A DNA stretch of 64,000 nt, taken from the NCBI GenBank assembly GCA_024704765.1, contig JAKMXF010000066.1, positions 689,854 to 753,853 on the forward strand. Direction: 5' to 3'. The notes beneath the pieces are model-generated. The model ran no database searches, was not told the origin of the DNA, and worked only from the letters and a program-made list of their open reading frames with translations. The translations under genes and the position numbers were made by a program. Positions 47,112 through 57,602 of this stretch are shown in pieces. Each line of letters begins with the position of its first letter. The stretch's first letter is position 1. Origin of the DNA: Oopsacas minuta. Taxonomy: Eukaryota; Porifera; Hexactinellida; Lyssacinosida; Leucopsacidae.

Positions 47112-47545
47112 TTGCTCATAAAGATCTTTCTCTGAATTGCTCTCCTCGCTATTGCTTATTATTGTCGATTTTATGCCCCCGTATAGTGAATTATTTATAA
47201 GATGAATTGTCTCGAGAAATATTTTTCGGAAAGAGGACACTCTGACCTACATTTTTGCAATTTTGAGCATATAAAACAGACTTGTATTTTCGAGATATGG
47301 CTATGATAAGTGGTTGAGCCACAAGCAATTGTGGTGGTCAGACATTTTGTTCAAGGGGCTCTTAATTGCGCTGATTATTATGCTCGAAAATCAAGCAAAT
47401 TCACTGAAACAGAATAAGGTTATGATATGCTAAATATCTGCAATAAATATGAGGCTATATTCTAAACTGTAGGCACTACTTATATACTTGCATTACAGAA
47501 TCATAAGGCATATTAGAGTGCTAATTGTGACATTATTTAGTAAGA

Positions 47546-49015
47546 ATGAGGGTAATTTTGGTACTGGATCAAAGGAAATTTGAAGTTGAAGTATACGCCC
47601 ATGATAAAATAACAACTCTAAGAGGGAAAACTTGCGATAAAACTGGAGCACTGCCATATCAGTTAACTTTCTATCATGTGGGTGAGTTATATTTCATTAA
47701 ACATACAGTTTTAGTGCCTAGGGAGATGCCTGTTCGGACGATGTACGTGTTTGACGGCCAAACCACCGTGTTCGCTGTCCTGAGAATTCAGTGGACCTAT
47801 TGACGTGAAAATTGGTATATGTATTCATTATGGAGTGTACATGTGAGCCTTAGGTATAGAATTCATAAAAGTCATTATTTTCACATCTTTTTGGCACTTA
47901 AAACTTGGCCAATCCTAGGGCATAAACTAGCATTGAGGCAGAGGAAGCAGTTGCCCCCTCGCTTTTTCGGGCATCGCCTCATTTACCTATTGTAATAGTA
48001 ATTATATTGAGACGAATATCCATCCTTGCCTCCTCGCTCTGATCAGATTGAAGGCTTTCGTATTTATCTGTTTACATCTTATACATTGTAAGCCTTGGAA
48101 TTTGATTGTCCTATTTTATTTAGGTCGAATCTTGGATGAGTTTAAAACATTCTCACAGGAAAATATCATAAAAGAAGCGACTATTCAGGTTATGCGAACA
48201 CAAACTTTGGGGCAATTTCTCGACCTAGCAGTTGTGTCCCAAATTAATCCTGCCTTGAAGAATTACATAAGAATTGAAGAAGGCAGAAGTGTTAGGTTTT
48301 TGAAAGAAAAAATATATGAATGTTTTAAGTGTCATCCAGATAAGCAAAACTTAAATGCTATTAACGAGAAAAAACCGCAAAGCATAACATATATGTCAGA
48401 TGAAAGAGGCCTTTGGGAATTCGATCTTGATCATAATTACAAAATATTCGTTTATTACGACTTTGAAGGCACAATTACTTTCAAACACAGAGTTTCATCA
48501 GATATCTACAAAATAAAAATCAAGTCAAACAGTACTATAAGGCAGATTAAAGATAAGATTCGTGATGAATTGCTTATCGGGACTGTTACTGAGATCTATA
48601 ATCAAAATAATGTAAAGCTGAATAATGACACTACAATAGGTGATAACCAAATAACACCAGCTGATATGCTCCAATTCGAATTATTAGGTTTGTTTACTGT
48701 TTATTTATTAGATGTCAAAGGAGTTAAACAAAATCTTACGTATTAGATAACCATAATATCCTTAGTAACAATGGATGTTAATACCCAAAATTATTTAGTA
48801 TACGAATGATAATCGTGAACATTCTGTAGGAGATTTTCCTGATCATAGAAAGCCACAGCAGCCGGGAATCCCTGTTTATCCTCTACCAATGCCAAGACAG
48901 AAGATTCCTATGATGAGAGATGATCCAGATCATTATCCTGATAAGAGAGATGAAAATTATGCACATTATAACATTCCTCATCAACCACCACCACTACCAC
49001 ATCAACAACAGCATC

Positions 49016-49052
<37 letters not shown>

Positions 49053-50507
49053 TTATCAGCCAGGGCCACAACATTATCAACAGGATTACAAATATCATCA
49101 AGAACAGAGGCATCCATATAATAAAAATCCAAACGGACAATTTGAAAAATCAGGTCAACACGATCAATTCCAGCCAAAAGCACCAGAAGCACATCCCCGT
49201 GACCAAAATGAACCAATACGCAAACAAGATGTTGAGAAACAACGGTCATTGAGTAATATCCATGAGGTGTATGATCACAAAAGGGGACCATTCTTGCCCC
49301 TCAAGAATGATGAATGGTTTAGAGGTGAGTATTTGGTAACTTTGTCCAAATATTTTTCCTTTTATTGAGCGATATCGACTTGAATATTGTATGTATTTTC
49401 ATGATCTAAAATAATGTATATAATACAGGTTATACTTACAATCCTACAACAGATGAGCCTATTTATCAACGTGTTGACAGAAGACAATATCCTGAACATA
49501 GACCTAATCCTAATCCTAATCCTGTGTACGCTACACTACCACCTGGACAACTACCACCACGACCAGTAGGAAGAGGAGGTGTGTATTTCTTTGTATATTT
49601 TCTCTGTTTCGATAACATGGGTTCCATACCCTAGTTAAGTTGGGGTTATTAAACTATGATTTTCCCTCTGTACACGCCATGGGGTGAGGTTATTAAATTC
49701 CTGACCTCACTCATTGTCGTTAGGATATACCTTAATTCTTATCAGGATTAATTACTGTTGTAGACAATAATGATATAATTGAGGGAGTTAATAATAGTAG
49801 AAAATAACTTTTTTATCTTATAATCTAATGAAAGTAATTTGCATTTGAAAGTAATATTTTGATACAAACCATCTGTGTATTAATTATTAGCTCTTTATTG
49901 CAATTTATCCACACACACACGCACCAAATGCTGTGCTTATTGTTATTCTGTGTGTAACAGTTGTTTTTAGTAGTTTTGATCTTTGAATGAGGTTGTTAAT
50001 ATATTCTTATATATTAAAACTTTTGTCAAAAGTATATTGAAGATCTGGTAAGAGCTACAAACTTGAAATATGGCATGTGTGTGGGATGTGATAAATCAAA
50101 GTTGAAATAATAATATTTAACAAAAACCTTCTAAACTGTCTGATAAAAGGTGACAAAATGTTTTGTGAAAATTTTGTAAACTATCCTATAATTCTGTTAA
50201 ATATTTTCATCAATTTGTAGAGGATATGACTGATGGATTTCTCGCTCAAGTGATTATAGCAGCTGAGAAAGAATGGCAACAAATAGGCACAATTCTCTTG
50301 AACGATTTCCCTAAGATTCTCCAGATTATTGATGAACGACAACAGGCCTATACCTCATCAATGTGTGTATTAAGAGAATGGAAAACTCGTTGGCAGACAT
50401 TAGGTCCAAGTTCCAATGTTATGCCTTATAATTATGATTCTCTGATATTTGCACTGGAAAGTGTTGGAAGGAAGGATCTTGTACACAAGTTTTTTCCAAG
50501 GAAATGA
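47546..50507 (+). CDS. Tandem ubiquitin-like domains plus C-terminal Death domain, 5 exons
   Basis: Exons: 47546..47681, 48124..48687, 48830..49324, 49429..49578 and 50221..50507. The joins are in phase, giving 543 residues. Residues 1-69 (MRVILVLDQRKFEVEVYAHD) form a ubiquitin-like fold. Residues about 88-158 look like a second (LKNYIRIEEGRSVRFLKEKI) and 159-233 like a third (IKIKSNSTIRQIKDKIRDEL, PADMLQFELL). No C-terminal Gly-Gly is present, so it is not a processed modifier. Residues 234-448 are a Gln/Pro/His-rich linker with a poly-Gln run. The last 95 residues fit a Death fold: LAQVIIAAEKEWQQIGTIL, FPKILQIIDE, LREWKTRW and SLIFALESVGRKDLVHKF. It is likely a cytosolic adaptor, with pathway unknown. 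All four introns are phase 1. Confidence 0.78.
49006..49050 (+). repeat. (CAA)n run encoding poly-Gln
   Basis: About 12 CAA codons in exon 3 of the Ubl-Death gene give an uninterrupted Gln run. It is likely to vary in length between individuals. Confidence 0.9.
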
Positions 50508-52241
50508 TAAAAATCTTATTTGTATGTTATTAAGTTTTATTGAATTTTTTGAATATTTTACATTAAAATAATTGAATCTATACCGTATTGCGACTAAAGA
50601 TATTTTAGAAGCTTAACATGGTTACGGATCTGGTGAATAGGTATTTACATTCACCGTTATCTGAAAAGTACTGAAATAGGTTTACGTAAAATTACCATTG
50701 CACAACAAGCCACTGTTTTAATTGTGTCGACTATATTCTATTACAATACACAGTGTTATCTTTCTTATAGAAATAAACTGCGAGTATAGTGAGCAAAAAT
50801 ACAAAAATATCATCTGTGCCGACAGCAGTTAAACTTCTATTAATTCCAGTCACTATATAATGTTGAATTCCCCCAGTATATACGTTTAGTGCCTCCGTTT
50901 ATACTGGCACTGGCATGAAATTCAATTACTATATTATGCTGTCGGCACAGGTCATAATTTCAGATTTGTGGAGCTTAAAACTTCACTTCCTTTCAAAGTG
51001 AATTCTCCGCGGCGCTCTGAAAACTTCAGAAATTTCATATATATCAAATTCCATGTATATTTATTCTTTTATTTGATAAATAGGATGATAGCTGTATTAT
51101 TGCTAATGTTGAGTAACATAATTGTTGTTGCTCTGATAAACAAATTTGTTTATTCCTAACGCTCAATAAGTAGTTAAGTTAAAATTATTGGTAAATAATG
51201 TGTGATTAAAGTGGTTTCTAAACGGATGGGAAACAACAGACTCCAGATGTGAGACATTAATCATACAATTTATCTAGAAATTATGGCGCACTTAAAGCTG
51301 ACTATGAAAATATCAAAGTTGTATTTGCGTTGTCATTCATTAATGCGAAGTTCCTTTGAATACTAAATTCACAATAATTCAATATGCATAATTAGATTAT
51401 AATATTACTTACCTGTAGTTTGTTTCTATACTAAATTCCCCACACGTGTATTACATCCACTTTTATCAATATTTCATCGTTTCTATGTAATTGTGTGATT
51501 TACGAAATTAATTATCCCCGAATTGTGTGCATCGTTCGCCACTTGGCGAAAAGAAACTATACCATCTACATTTCCGCCACCTTTTGCGTTACGCCATATA
51601 CTAGTGCTCCAGTAGTCTGTTTAGGATGGCTACGTTACTGCCATGAATGATACGCTACGAATGTCATGTCATGTAAGTATTTCGAAGTTTTCAAGAAAGT
51701 TCAAAGCTTTCCTTGAAATTTTACAAATTCTGAGCACTTTTTGTTATCTGATAAGCTCCAAGAAGATTCATTAAAGGATTCTACTGATTGCATTATATTA
51801 TCTGGCACAGTATCTAATATAATTACCAGATTCTAAATTTAGAATTTTGGGATTTCTTGAACATGCGAGAAGTGGGGGGTATTAGTGAATAAGCTCTAGC
51901 TAGTCAGGGAAATTTGCTCGAATAGTAGCACCCTTCAAAGAAAGCTTCCCTCGCTGAGGGTGTAGTCAAATACCAACGAAGTAACCATGGAAACTGGGAC
52001 ATGATTTGTGGGAGTTTGCGAATTAATCCATGCGATTATTCTTATCAAATTGCTAACGATTTCATTAATAAGACATTATTACCCAAAATATGTTTCCTTG
52101 TGTGCTCTAATTCCTGGATTATTTTGTTACACAACTTGTCGTCTGGCCTGTTGGTCTATTGATTACGCTATCCACTAACTTGTACCTGATTAGTATATAT
52201 AGTAAAACTGGAGAGAGTTCATGAAACAAAAATAATCTGTA
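50508..52241. other. Intergenic, MITEs only
   Basis: I see no gene. It holds a family C MITE (50813-50951) and a partial family A MITE (51917-52010). 51480-51650 is somewhat GC-richer with no open frame. Confidence 0.55.
50813..50951. mobile_element. MITE family C, long copy
   Basis: Inverted ends TCTGTGCCGACAGCA and TGCTGTCGGCACAGG enclose 139 bases. A block GTTTAGTGCCTCC inside recurs inverted near the other family C ends (GGAGGCACTAAGTG at about 27450 and 31270). Confidence 0.75.
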
Positions 52242-53252
52242 ATGAATAATATGAAGGTTGTAATCGCCCCCGCAATTTCATATATTGCAACAGGCCGTGA
52301 TATTACGCTGAGACTGATTTCGAGTTTGGAAATAAAACTTGAGAAAAGATGGAATAAAATCGATGAAGAGGGGAACATTTTTGAATTGGATGGACACGAC
52401 GAGGACACTTTGTATGTGGGTCCAATTTCAGAATTCGATTATGGAACTTATTTTTGCGAGGTTCGTGTTACCGGCGAGGATCATTTCTTTAGAACTGAAT
52501 CAGCGAGAGTTTTACGACCAGAAGCAAGGCCAAATGGTGTCCAAAAATCTTTTAATAAATATGGCATTTCTTTGTCAATTTCAACTAGGAATAATCGACT
52601 ACCATCTACGTCGTCCTTGTCACCCGGCGTATCGCCAAGACATCCATACTTCAAGGGATACGCAAACAAACAGCTAAAGAGTACATTTACCTTGACAACG
52701 GAGAGGAATGTAATTACACCGGACCAAGAATTACCAAGAGTATCGGTCGATTCGTCAGATAGTAGTAGCTCATATTGCCCCAGAGAGGATAACTTATCCT
52801 TGTCAGAACTCCCGAAAATCCGGCCGAATCGTATTTTTAGAAGGGACTCTAATCTTTCTTCTGAATCAGACATTTTCCACGAAAATACTCAGTTGACTAG
52901 CACCCCCCTTGGGTGTCCGGAGACACCGGATTGGTCTCTGGGATCCTCTGGGTATGCGATAGCCTCTCCCTCATTGAATGATTCAAATGTATCCAGTCCT
53001 CTACCTAGTCCTATCTCACAATTACGGACTACTTTCTATGAAATGGCCGCTCTCCCGATACGTTCATCTCTCTCACGTCTCTCCACACGATCTGAACAAA
53101 TCTACAGACCGCAATACAATAACGAACACGACTTCCGGTTAGCAGGCTACCAACAAGACTCCCTAAAGACTCCCTCCTTCGATGTAACGCCTAGAAAATC
53201 TCATTTTCGTTTTTCGATAAGATCAACTTCTGACTATAACTCGAATAAATAG
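52242..53252 (+). CDS. Ig-like domain plus long Ser/Pro-rich tail, intronless
   Basis: The product has 336 residues. Residues about 5-92 form an Ig-like domain (LEKRWNKIDEEG, VGPISEFDYGTYFCEV) of the same style as the nested Ig genes. The B-strand Cys is missing and the F-strand Cys is present. The remaining 240 residues are disordered, rich in Ser, Pro and Arg (VSVDSSDSSSSYCPRED, NDSNVSSPLPSPISQL), with many SP and RxxS sites that suggest phosphorylation. No signal peptide or membrane helix is visible, so it is probably intracellular. TATATATAG lies at 52194-52202. It is between the Ubl-Death gene and GK5, on the same strand. Confidence 0.72.
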   Translation: MNNMKVVIAPAISYIATGRDITLRLISSLEIKLEKRWNKIDEEGNIFELDGHDEDTLYVGPISEFDYGTYFCEVRVTGEDHFFRTESARVLRPEARPNGVQKSFNKYGISLSISTRNNRLPSTSSLSPGVSPRHPYFKGYANKQLKSTFTLTTERNVITPDQELPRVSVDSSDSSSSYCPREDNLSLSELPKIRPNRIFRRDSNLSSESDIFHENTQLTSTPLGCPETPDWSLGSSGYAIASPSLNDSNVSSPLPSPISQLRTTFYEMAALPIRSSLSRLSTRSEQIYRPQYNNEHDFRLAGYQQDSLKTPSFDVTPRKSHFRFSIRSTSDYNSNK

Positions 53253-53445
53253 CTTAGAATTTAATTTTCTGCTTTGAACAGATTTTCCCTTTATTTTCCT
53301 GAAAGATATTATTTATTGATTTATTTCTTAGTTTTGTAATGCTTTTTATTCAATTAAATTCCCTCTTTGAATGCCTTTGAGACTGTTATGTTGTCAGGTA
53401 AATGAGTGAAAGAATTTCCCTCTTAAAACGTAAAATATTAATACA

Positions 53446-53552
53446 TGCCGGATATAACTCCATCCTCTGGAGAACTGTTCTCATATGTTCCTGTATATTT
53501 ATGCTCGTTATAAGAGCCTGTATTGCTACTCCCAAGGGTGTTACACTGTTCT
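53446..53552. mobile_element. MITE family B copy
   Basis: It carries TGCTCGTTATAAGAGCCTGT and ACTCCCAAGGGTGTTAC. Copies at 2446-2552, 36846-36899 (partial), 44588-44711 and 63308-63426 share it. Confidence 0.6.
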
Positions 53553-53671
53553 TCCCTAGTTACCAAATAATACCTGTGGAATGCTCTCCTCCTGCACAGG
53601 AGACGATCTCTCAAACCCAAACTCAAATATTTTTAATTCTGTTAATCCCTTATTAGATAATTAGAACAAGT

Positions 53672-55225
53672 ATGTCACACGTACTAGCTATTGACATCGG
53701 TTCTACTAGCATTAAATGTATAGCAGTTAACAAGCAGGGGCAGCAGGTATCACACAGTCAGAATCCTATAACTACACTAAGACCGGAGGCAGGATGGGTG
53801 GAAATAGATCCGCACCATATATGGGAAGTTTGTAAGTCTGTTATATTGGAGAATGTAAGGAAAGGAGGATTTGATATCAAAGAGATTGTAGGATTAGGCA
53901 TAGCTTGTCAGAGAAATACTTTCACGTTATGGCGGCGATCTACGGGTGAGCCTGTGATTAACTTTTTGTCCTGGCAAGACTTGAGAAGTTTAGAATTATG
54001 TAAGGAATGGAATGAATCGAATACTTTCAAAGCTATTCGATTCGGTTCTAAGATATTACGAGGCATTACACATGCGGATAAATTCATCGCTAGTAGTATC
54101 TTACAATTCACTCCTCAACACGCGGTAATTCGTCTATACTGGGTGTTCAAAAATATGCCGAATATCCTGAAACTCGGAAATGATAACGATCTCTGTTTCG
54201 GCACGATTGACACTTGGCTTGTGTGGAAATTCACAAATGGCCGCATGCATATCACGGACTATTCTAACGCATCCTCCACTGTTATCTTCGATCCTTTCAC
54301 GATGACATGGTCCACCATGCTCTGTAATTTGCTAGGATTTCCTATGTCGATACTTCCAGAGATAAAACTAACTTCTGAGGAATATTGTCGAATTGATGAG
54401 AATATTTTCGGTGTTTCATTTCCAATCGGCGCCTTGGTAGCTGACCAATCAGCTTCTGCATTTGCGAATAGGTGTTGGAAAAAAGGAGACATTAAAATGA
54501 CGCTAGGCACCGGAGGTTTTATAGATATATGTCAGGGACAGGAGTGTCGGGCTTCTCTTAGGGGATACTACCCTCTCATCGGATGGGTGGACAAGAGGGG
54601 ACCTAATTTCATAACGGAGAGTAACATACCGTCAATGGGAACGACCATTGAATGGGCTATGTCATTAGGTTTGTGTACTGTCATTGAAGAGTTGAGTGAT
54701 ATCGCTAATTCGGTCTCTACCTCTAACGGTGTTGTGTTTGTACCAAGTTTAGGAGGTCTCCCCGCCCCATTTGAGGAGTACAATACTGACGGAGCTTTCA
54801 TGGGACTAAACTTAAGAATGAACACTGCTAATATGGTTCGAGCTATTTTAGAAGGGTTAGCTTTCCAGATTAGGTGTCTATACGAAATAGCACAAGAGGA
54901 AGGACTAGTTGTTCCTACTGATGCTTCGATTATAGCTGACGGGGGAGTTTCTAAGTGTACCTTCTTAATGCAGGAAGTGTCCAATCTGATCGGCCGTAAA
55001 ATTGTGTGTCCGTTAAATGTGGACACTACTGCCACGGGGGCAGCATACTTGGCAGGGTTGGGGTTAGGATTCTGGAAAGAGGCAAGAGAGATACAAGATT
55101 TCTGGAAGACAGGAAGTCAATATGAACCCCAGACAGTCTCAAAAGAGACCAAACAATCTTTTACGAAATGGAGCGAGGCAATAAGAGCTACTCTACAGTA
55201 TTCATCTAGAATAGCTAAGATATGA
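53672..55225 (+). CDS. GK5: Glycerol kinase 5 (FGGY family), intronless
   Basis: The product has 517 residues, against about 529 in human GK5. It opens with the FGGY phosphate-binding loop DIGSTSIKCI (about 7-16) and GWVEIDPHHIWEV. GLGIACQRNTFTLW and NFLSWQDLRSLELCKEWN match GK5 rather than classical glycerol kinase. The second half has CFGTIDTWLVWKFT, ALVADQSASAF, MTLGTGGFIDI (nucleotide site) and IIADGGVSKCTFLMQE, and ends with TATGAAYLAGLGLGFW. The enzyme is expected to phosphorylate glycerol or a related polyol with ATP, but the GK5 substrate is less certain than for GK. The loop residues are present. The first Met gives the usual N-terminus. Confidence 0.92.
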   Translation: MSHVLAIDIGSTSIKCIAVNKQGQQVSHSQNPITTLRPEAGWVEIDPHHIWEVCKSVILENVRKGGFDIKEIVGLGIACQRNTFTLWRRSTGEPVINFLSWQDLRSLELCKEWNESNTFKAIRFGSKILRGITHADKFIASSILQFTPQHAVIRLYWVFKNMPNILKLGNDNDLCFGTIDTWLVWKFTNGRMHITDYSNASSTVIFDPFTMTWSTMLCNLLGFPMSILPEIKLTSEEYCRIDENIFGVSFPIGALVADQSASAFANRCWKKGDIKMTLGTGGFIDICQGQECRASLRGYYPLIGWVDKRGPNFITESNIPSMGTTIEWAMSLGLCTVIEELSDIANSVSTSNGVVFVPSLGGLPAPFEEYNTDGAFMGLNLRMNTANMVRAILEGLAFQIRCLYEIAQEEGLVVPTDASIIADGGVSKCTFLMQEVSNLIGRKIVCPLNVDTTATGAAYLAGLGLGFWKEAREIQDFWKTGSQYEPQTVSKETKQSFTKWSEAIRATLQYSSRIAKI

Positions 55226-55447
55226 ATATTCTTTATTGTTGTTTATTATTTATATATTTCACGCAGGAGATTGTTTATTTCATTCTTTTATATTTTCTAT
55301 TAAGCTAGGTGATATTAAACGGCCACTTTGACGAACATATTTAAATCATCCGTTGGTATTTGTATTATCGAGGTTGTTATGTCTCCCTTCCCTAGTTACG
55401 ACAATACTCCATAGCTATTTATACTTTAAATCACCTCTAAAATTAGA

Positions 55448-57331
55448 ATGAGGATAATCACTTTATTCACTCGGAAACTTGATCTCCCAATCTTACGTCA
55501 CTTCAGCACTCTCCCTTCTCTTACTCCATCACAAGATCCACCCCCTGTAGACGAACCGACAAACCTCATAGTTAAGGCCATGTCTACAAAATTTCTCGAT
55601 AACACCAAGCCCCACAAATATCAAACAATTCCACATCCACATAGTTATGATGTCACACATTGTATGGTGTTTGTTAGTAGTTACATAGCAGCTCTGCATA
55701 ATCTTGATTGCCCAGATTTAGACCCGTTACTAAGGAATTTGGAGGAATGTTGGTGTGAAATTTTAGAATATTTTCACCTAAAAGAGCACCCAAAGAATAA
55801 TTATTATTATTTACTTCATGAAGTGGCGAATACGAATATTTTCAGAGAGAATATATTCGCATTCCGAACTGAATTTCAAATACAGACTTTTAATTTGATA
55901 TATGAGATGAAAATATTATCACCTTTGCTCTTAAGAATTTCTCAGAAAATCAGAAAAACTAAAAACTTTGGTGTCAATGAATATGAACGTTTGTCGTCTC
56001 TTCTTTTCAATTCAGGAAATGTCCAATATAATCATATTTCAAATTACAAATCAGAGAGAAATCGTTCCAAGCTATTCTTTGATTTGATAGATGAGATGAA
56101 GTCTTTGCTTCTGAAACCTACGAAACAAATATGTATGCAAGCGTTAGAAAGTTTATTCCATGTAAACAATAGACGAAATGAACGAACAATAACGTTAGTC
56201 CGATCGGTAATATCTGAACACCCCGAGCTAGCTAGAGACCCTCGTGTTATCGTTCTTTCAAGTCGCACATCAGGAAAACTGGACTTAATCCAAGCTACAG
56301 AGAACATGACCTTACAGAACTGCCCCGTGAATGAATACTCGATACAGGAATTGTTAGATGGAATGATTTACGGTGGGGAGATGTCTTTAGATTCACACGG
56401 TACTTATATACCATCTTTCAAATCGCTGAAACTTACAATTAACGTTGCTACTAACGAACTTTTACCATTTCTAACAAGTAAACATCTTGACTTATTATTT
56501 CGCGCTATACGAGCAGTTGATTTAGACAGGTTAGCTGTTCGTATTTATTTACTTACTAGGGATAAGGGGCTGTATCCAGGGGAACACGGTTTTGAGGACT
56601 TAATGTTCACGGTAGCTCGAAATTCAAACAGTAGGAATCCAGTTCTCCATATCTGGTATGATATTTGTGATAGGTACTATGGATCACCACCTCCCTGGGC
56701 TTACAGGGTCCTGATTCGAGCCTTATGTTACGACAAGAAGTACCCCACTACTGGTGCTGAAATATTCAAGAGAATACTCCGCATTAGGCTTGAGAAAGAC
56801 TCGATTAAGACTCCATCTGCCGACCATTGGGCTTGGTCGAGTGATATGTGTATTGCTAAGATCCAAGCGTATTCATGGGCGTACGCAGCCCAAGATGTCA
56901 TACAGGTTGTCAAGGAAATAATTGCCTTAAATGTACCTCTTACACCGAAGTTAATTGAAACTCTTTTTATGCCAAATTTCAACCATCCATCTCTTCAGTC
57001 TTATCTCCCAATTGTCCTTCAATTATTATTTGAAACCAATTATCCATTGTGTAGTTCCAGCATCAAGAGGGGTATCGCTAACCGTCTCCATCGGTCCCAA
57101 GCCTTGGCTTATCGCAAGGGACGGAGGAACTTTTCATACCAAATATTAGGGAAAGATCTTGCCTTCGAATTTGACATTGATAGTTCAGCAGTTAGGAACC
57201 GAATAAATGGAACTGTTGCTGATATCGTAGTGAAATTAATATTAGACGAGAATTACATTTGTAGGAATTATGAAGCGATTAATGTTATGTCGAAAGTAAG
57301 TGATATTAAAAATTACTTCTTTTATCTGTGA
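55448..57331 (+). CDS. Probable mitochondrial helical-repeat protein of unknown function
   Basis: The product has 627 residues. The first 30 are basic and hydroxylated (MRIITLFTRKLDLPILRHFS) without acids, like a mitochondrial presequence. The rest is helical. Regions such as LFRAIRAVDLDRLAVRIYLL and PPWAYRVLIRALCYDKKYPT have the spacing of pentatricopeptide-like helix pairs, so a mitochondrial ribosome or RNA-processing role is a guess only. I do not recognise an orthologue. The last coding bases read TCGAAA followed by GTAAGT, a strong splice donor 12 codons before the stop, so a spliced form with a different C-terminus is possible. Confidence 0.6.
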   Translation: MRIITLFTRKLDLPILRHFSTLPSLTPSQDPPPVDEPTNLIVKAMSTKFLDNTKPHKYQTIPHPHSYDVTHCMVFVSSYIAALHNLDCPDLDPLLRNLEECWCEILEYFHLKEHPKNNYYYLLHEVANTNIFRENIFAFRTEFQIQTFNLIYEMKILSPLLLRISQKIRKTKNFGVNEYERLSSLLFNSGNVQYNHISNYKSERNRSKLFFDLIDEMKSLLLKPTKQICMQALESLFHVNNRRNERTITLVRSVISEHPELARDPRVIVLSSRTSGKLDLIQATENMTLQNCPVNEYSIQELLDGMIYGGEMSLDSHGTYIPSFKSLKLTINVATNELLPFLTSKHLDLLFRAIRAVDLDRLAVRIYLLTRDKGLYPGEHGFEDLMFTVARNSNSRNPVLHIWYDICDRYYGSPPPWAYRVLIRALCYDKKYPTTGAEIFKRILRIRLEKDSIKTPSADHWAWSSDMCIAKIQAYSWAYAAQDVIQVVKEIIALNVPLTPKLIETLFMPNFNHPSLQSYLPIVLQLLFETNYPLCSSSIKRGIANRLHRSQALAYRKGRRNFSYQILGKDLAFEFDIDSSAVRNRINGTVADIVVKLILDENYICRNYEAINVMSKVSDIKNYFFYL

Positions 57332-57602
57332 ATTATTTTAATTTGTATTTTTCATAAATTACAGTCCTGTTATATCGAACACGGACTTATTGAAATACCC
57401 GCTTATATCCAAGTCTGGAAATGCACACATATGGTCCCAAACCGTCAGAATAACATATTTCATCGATTATATCTCAGTAATTACGGTCCCTTGAGCTTCG
57501 ATATAGCGGAGGTAACAATTCCGTGAAAATATGTATTCTATAATCCATGGTACTTTTTACATTACTCATCGCTAGATTCAATAATTCCTCATTTCTGACT
57601 AT
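57332..57602. repeat. TIR-type repeat between the helical-repeat gene and RBM25
   Basis: ACAGTCCTGTTATATCGAAC and TATGGTCCCAAACCGTCA recur at about 3500-3655 and 63925-64000 (ACAGTCAACTCCCGTTATGC there), so this is one family of ends. An open frame runs from its CAG to about 57525. Confidence 0.55.

Noticed and set aside
48908-49291. Val-rich and Asn-rich frames in exon 3 of the Ubl-Death gene
   Set aside because: They are alternate readings of the CAA repeat. The Gln frame is the one joined in phase by splice sites.
49600-50160. Extra exons between 49578 and 50221 of the Ubl-Death gene
   Set aside because: No open phase-1 segment with acceptor and donor was found. The region holds only a copy of the dispersed repeat at 50030-50160.
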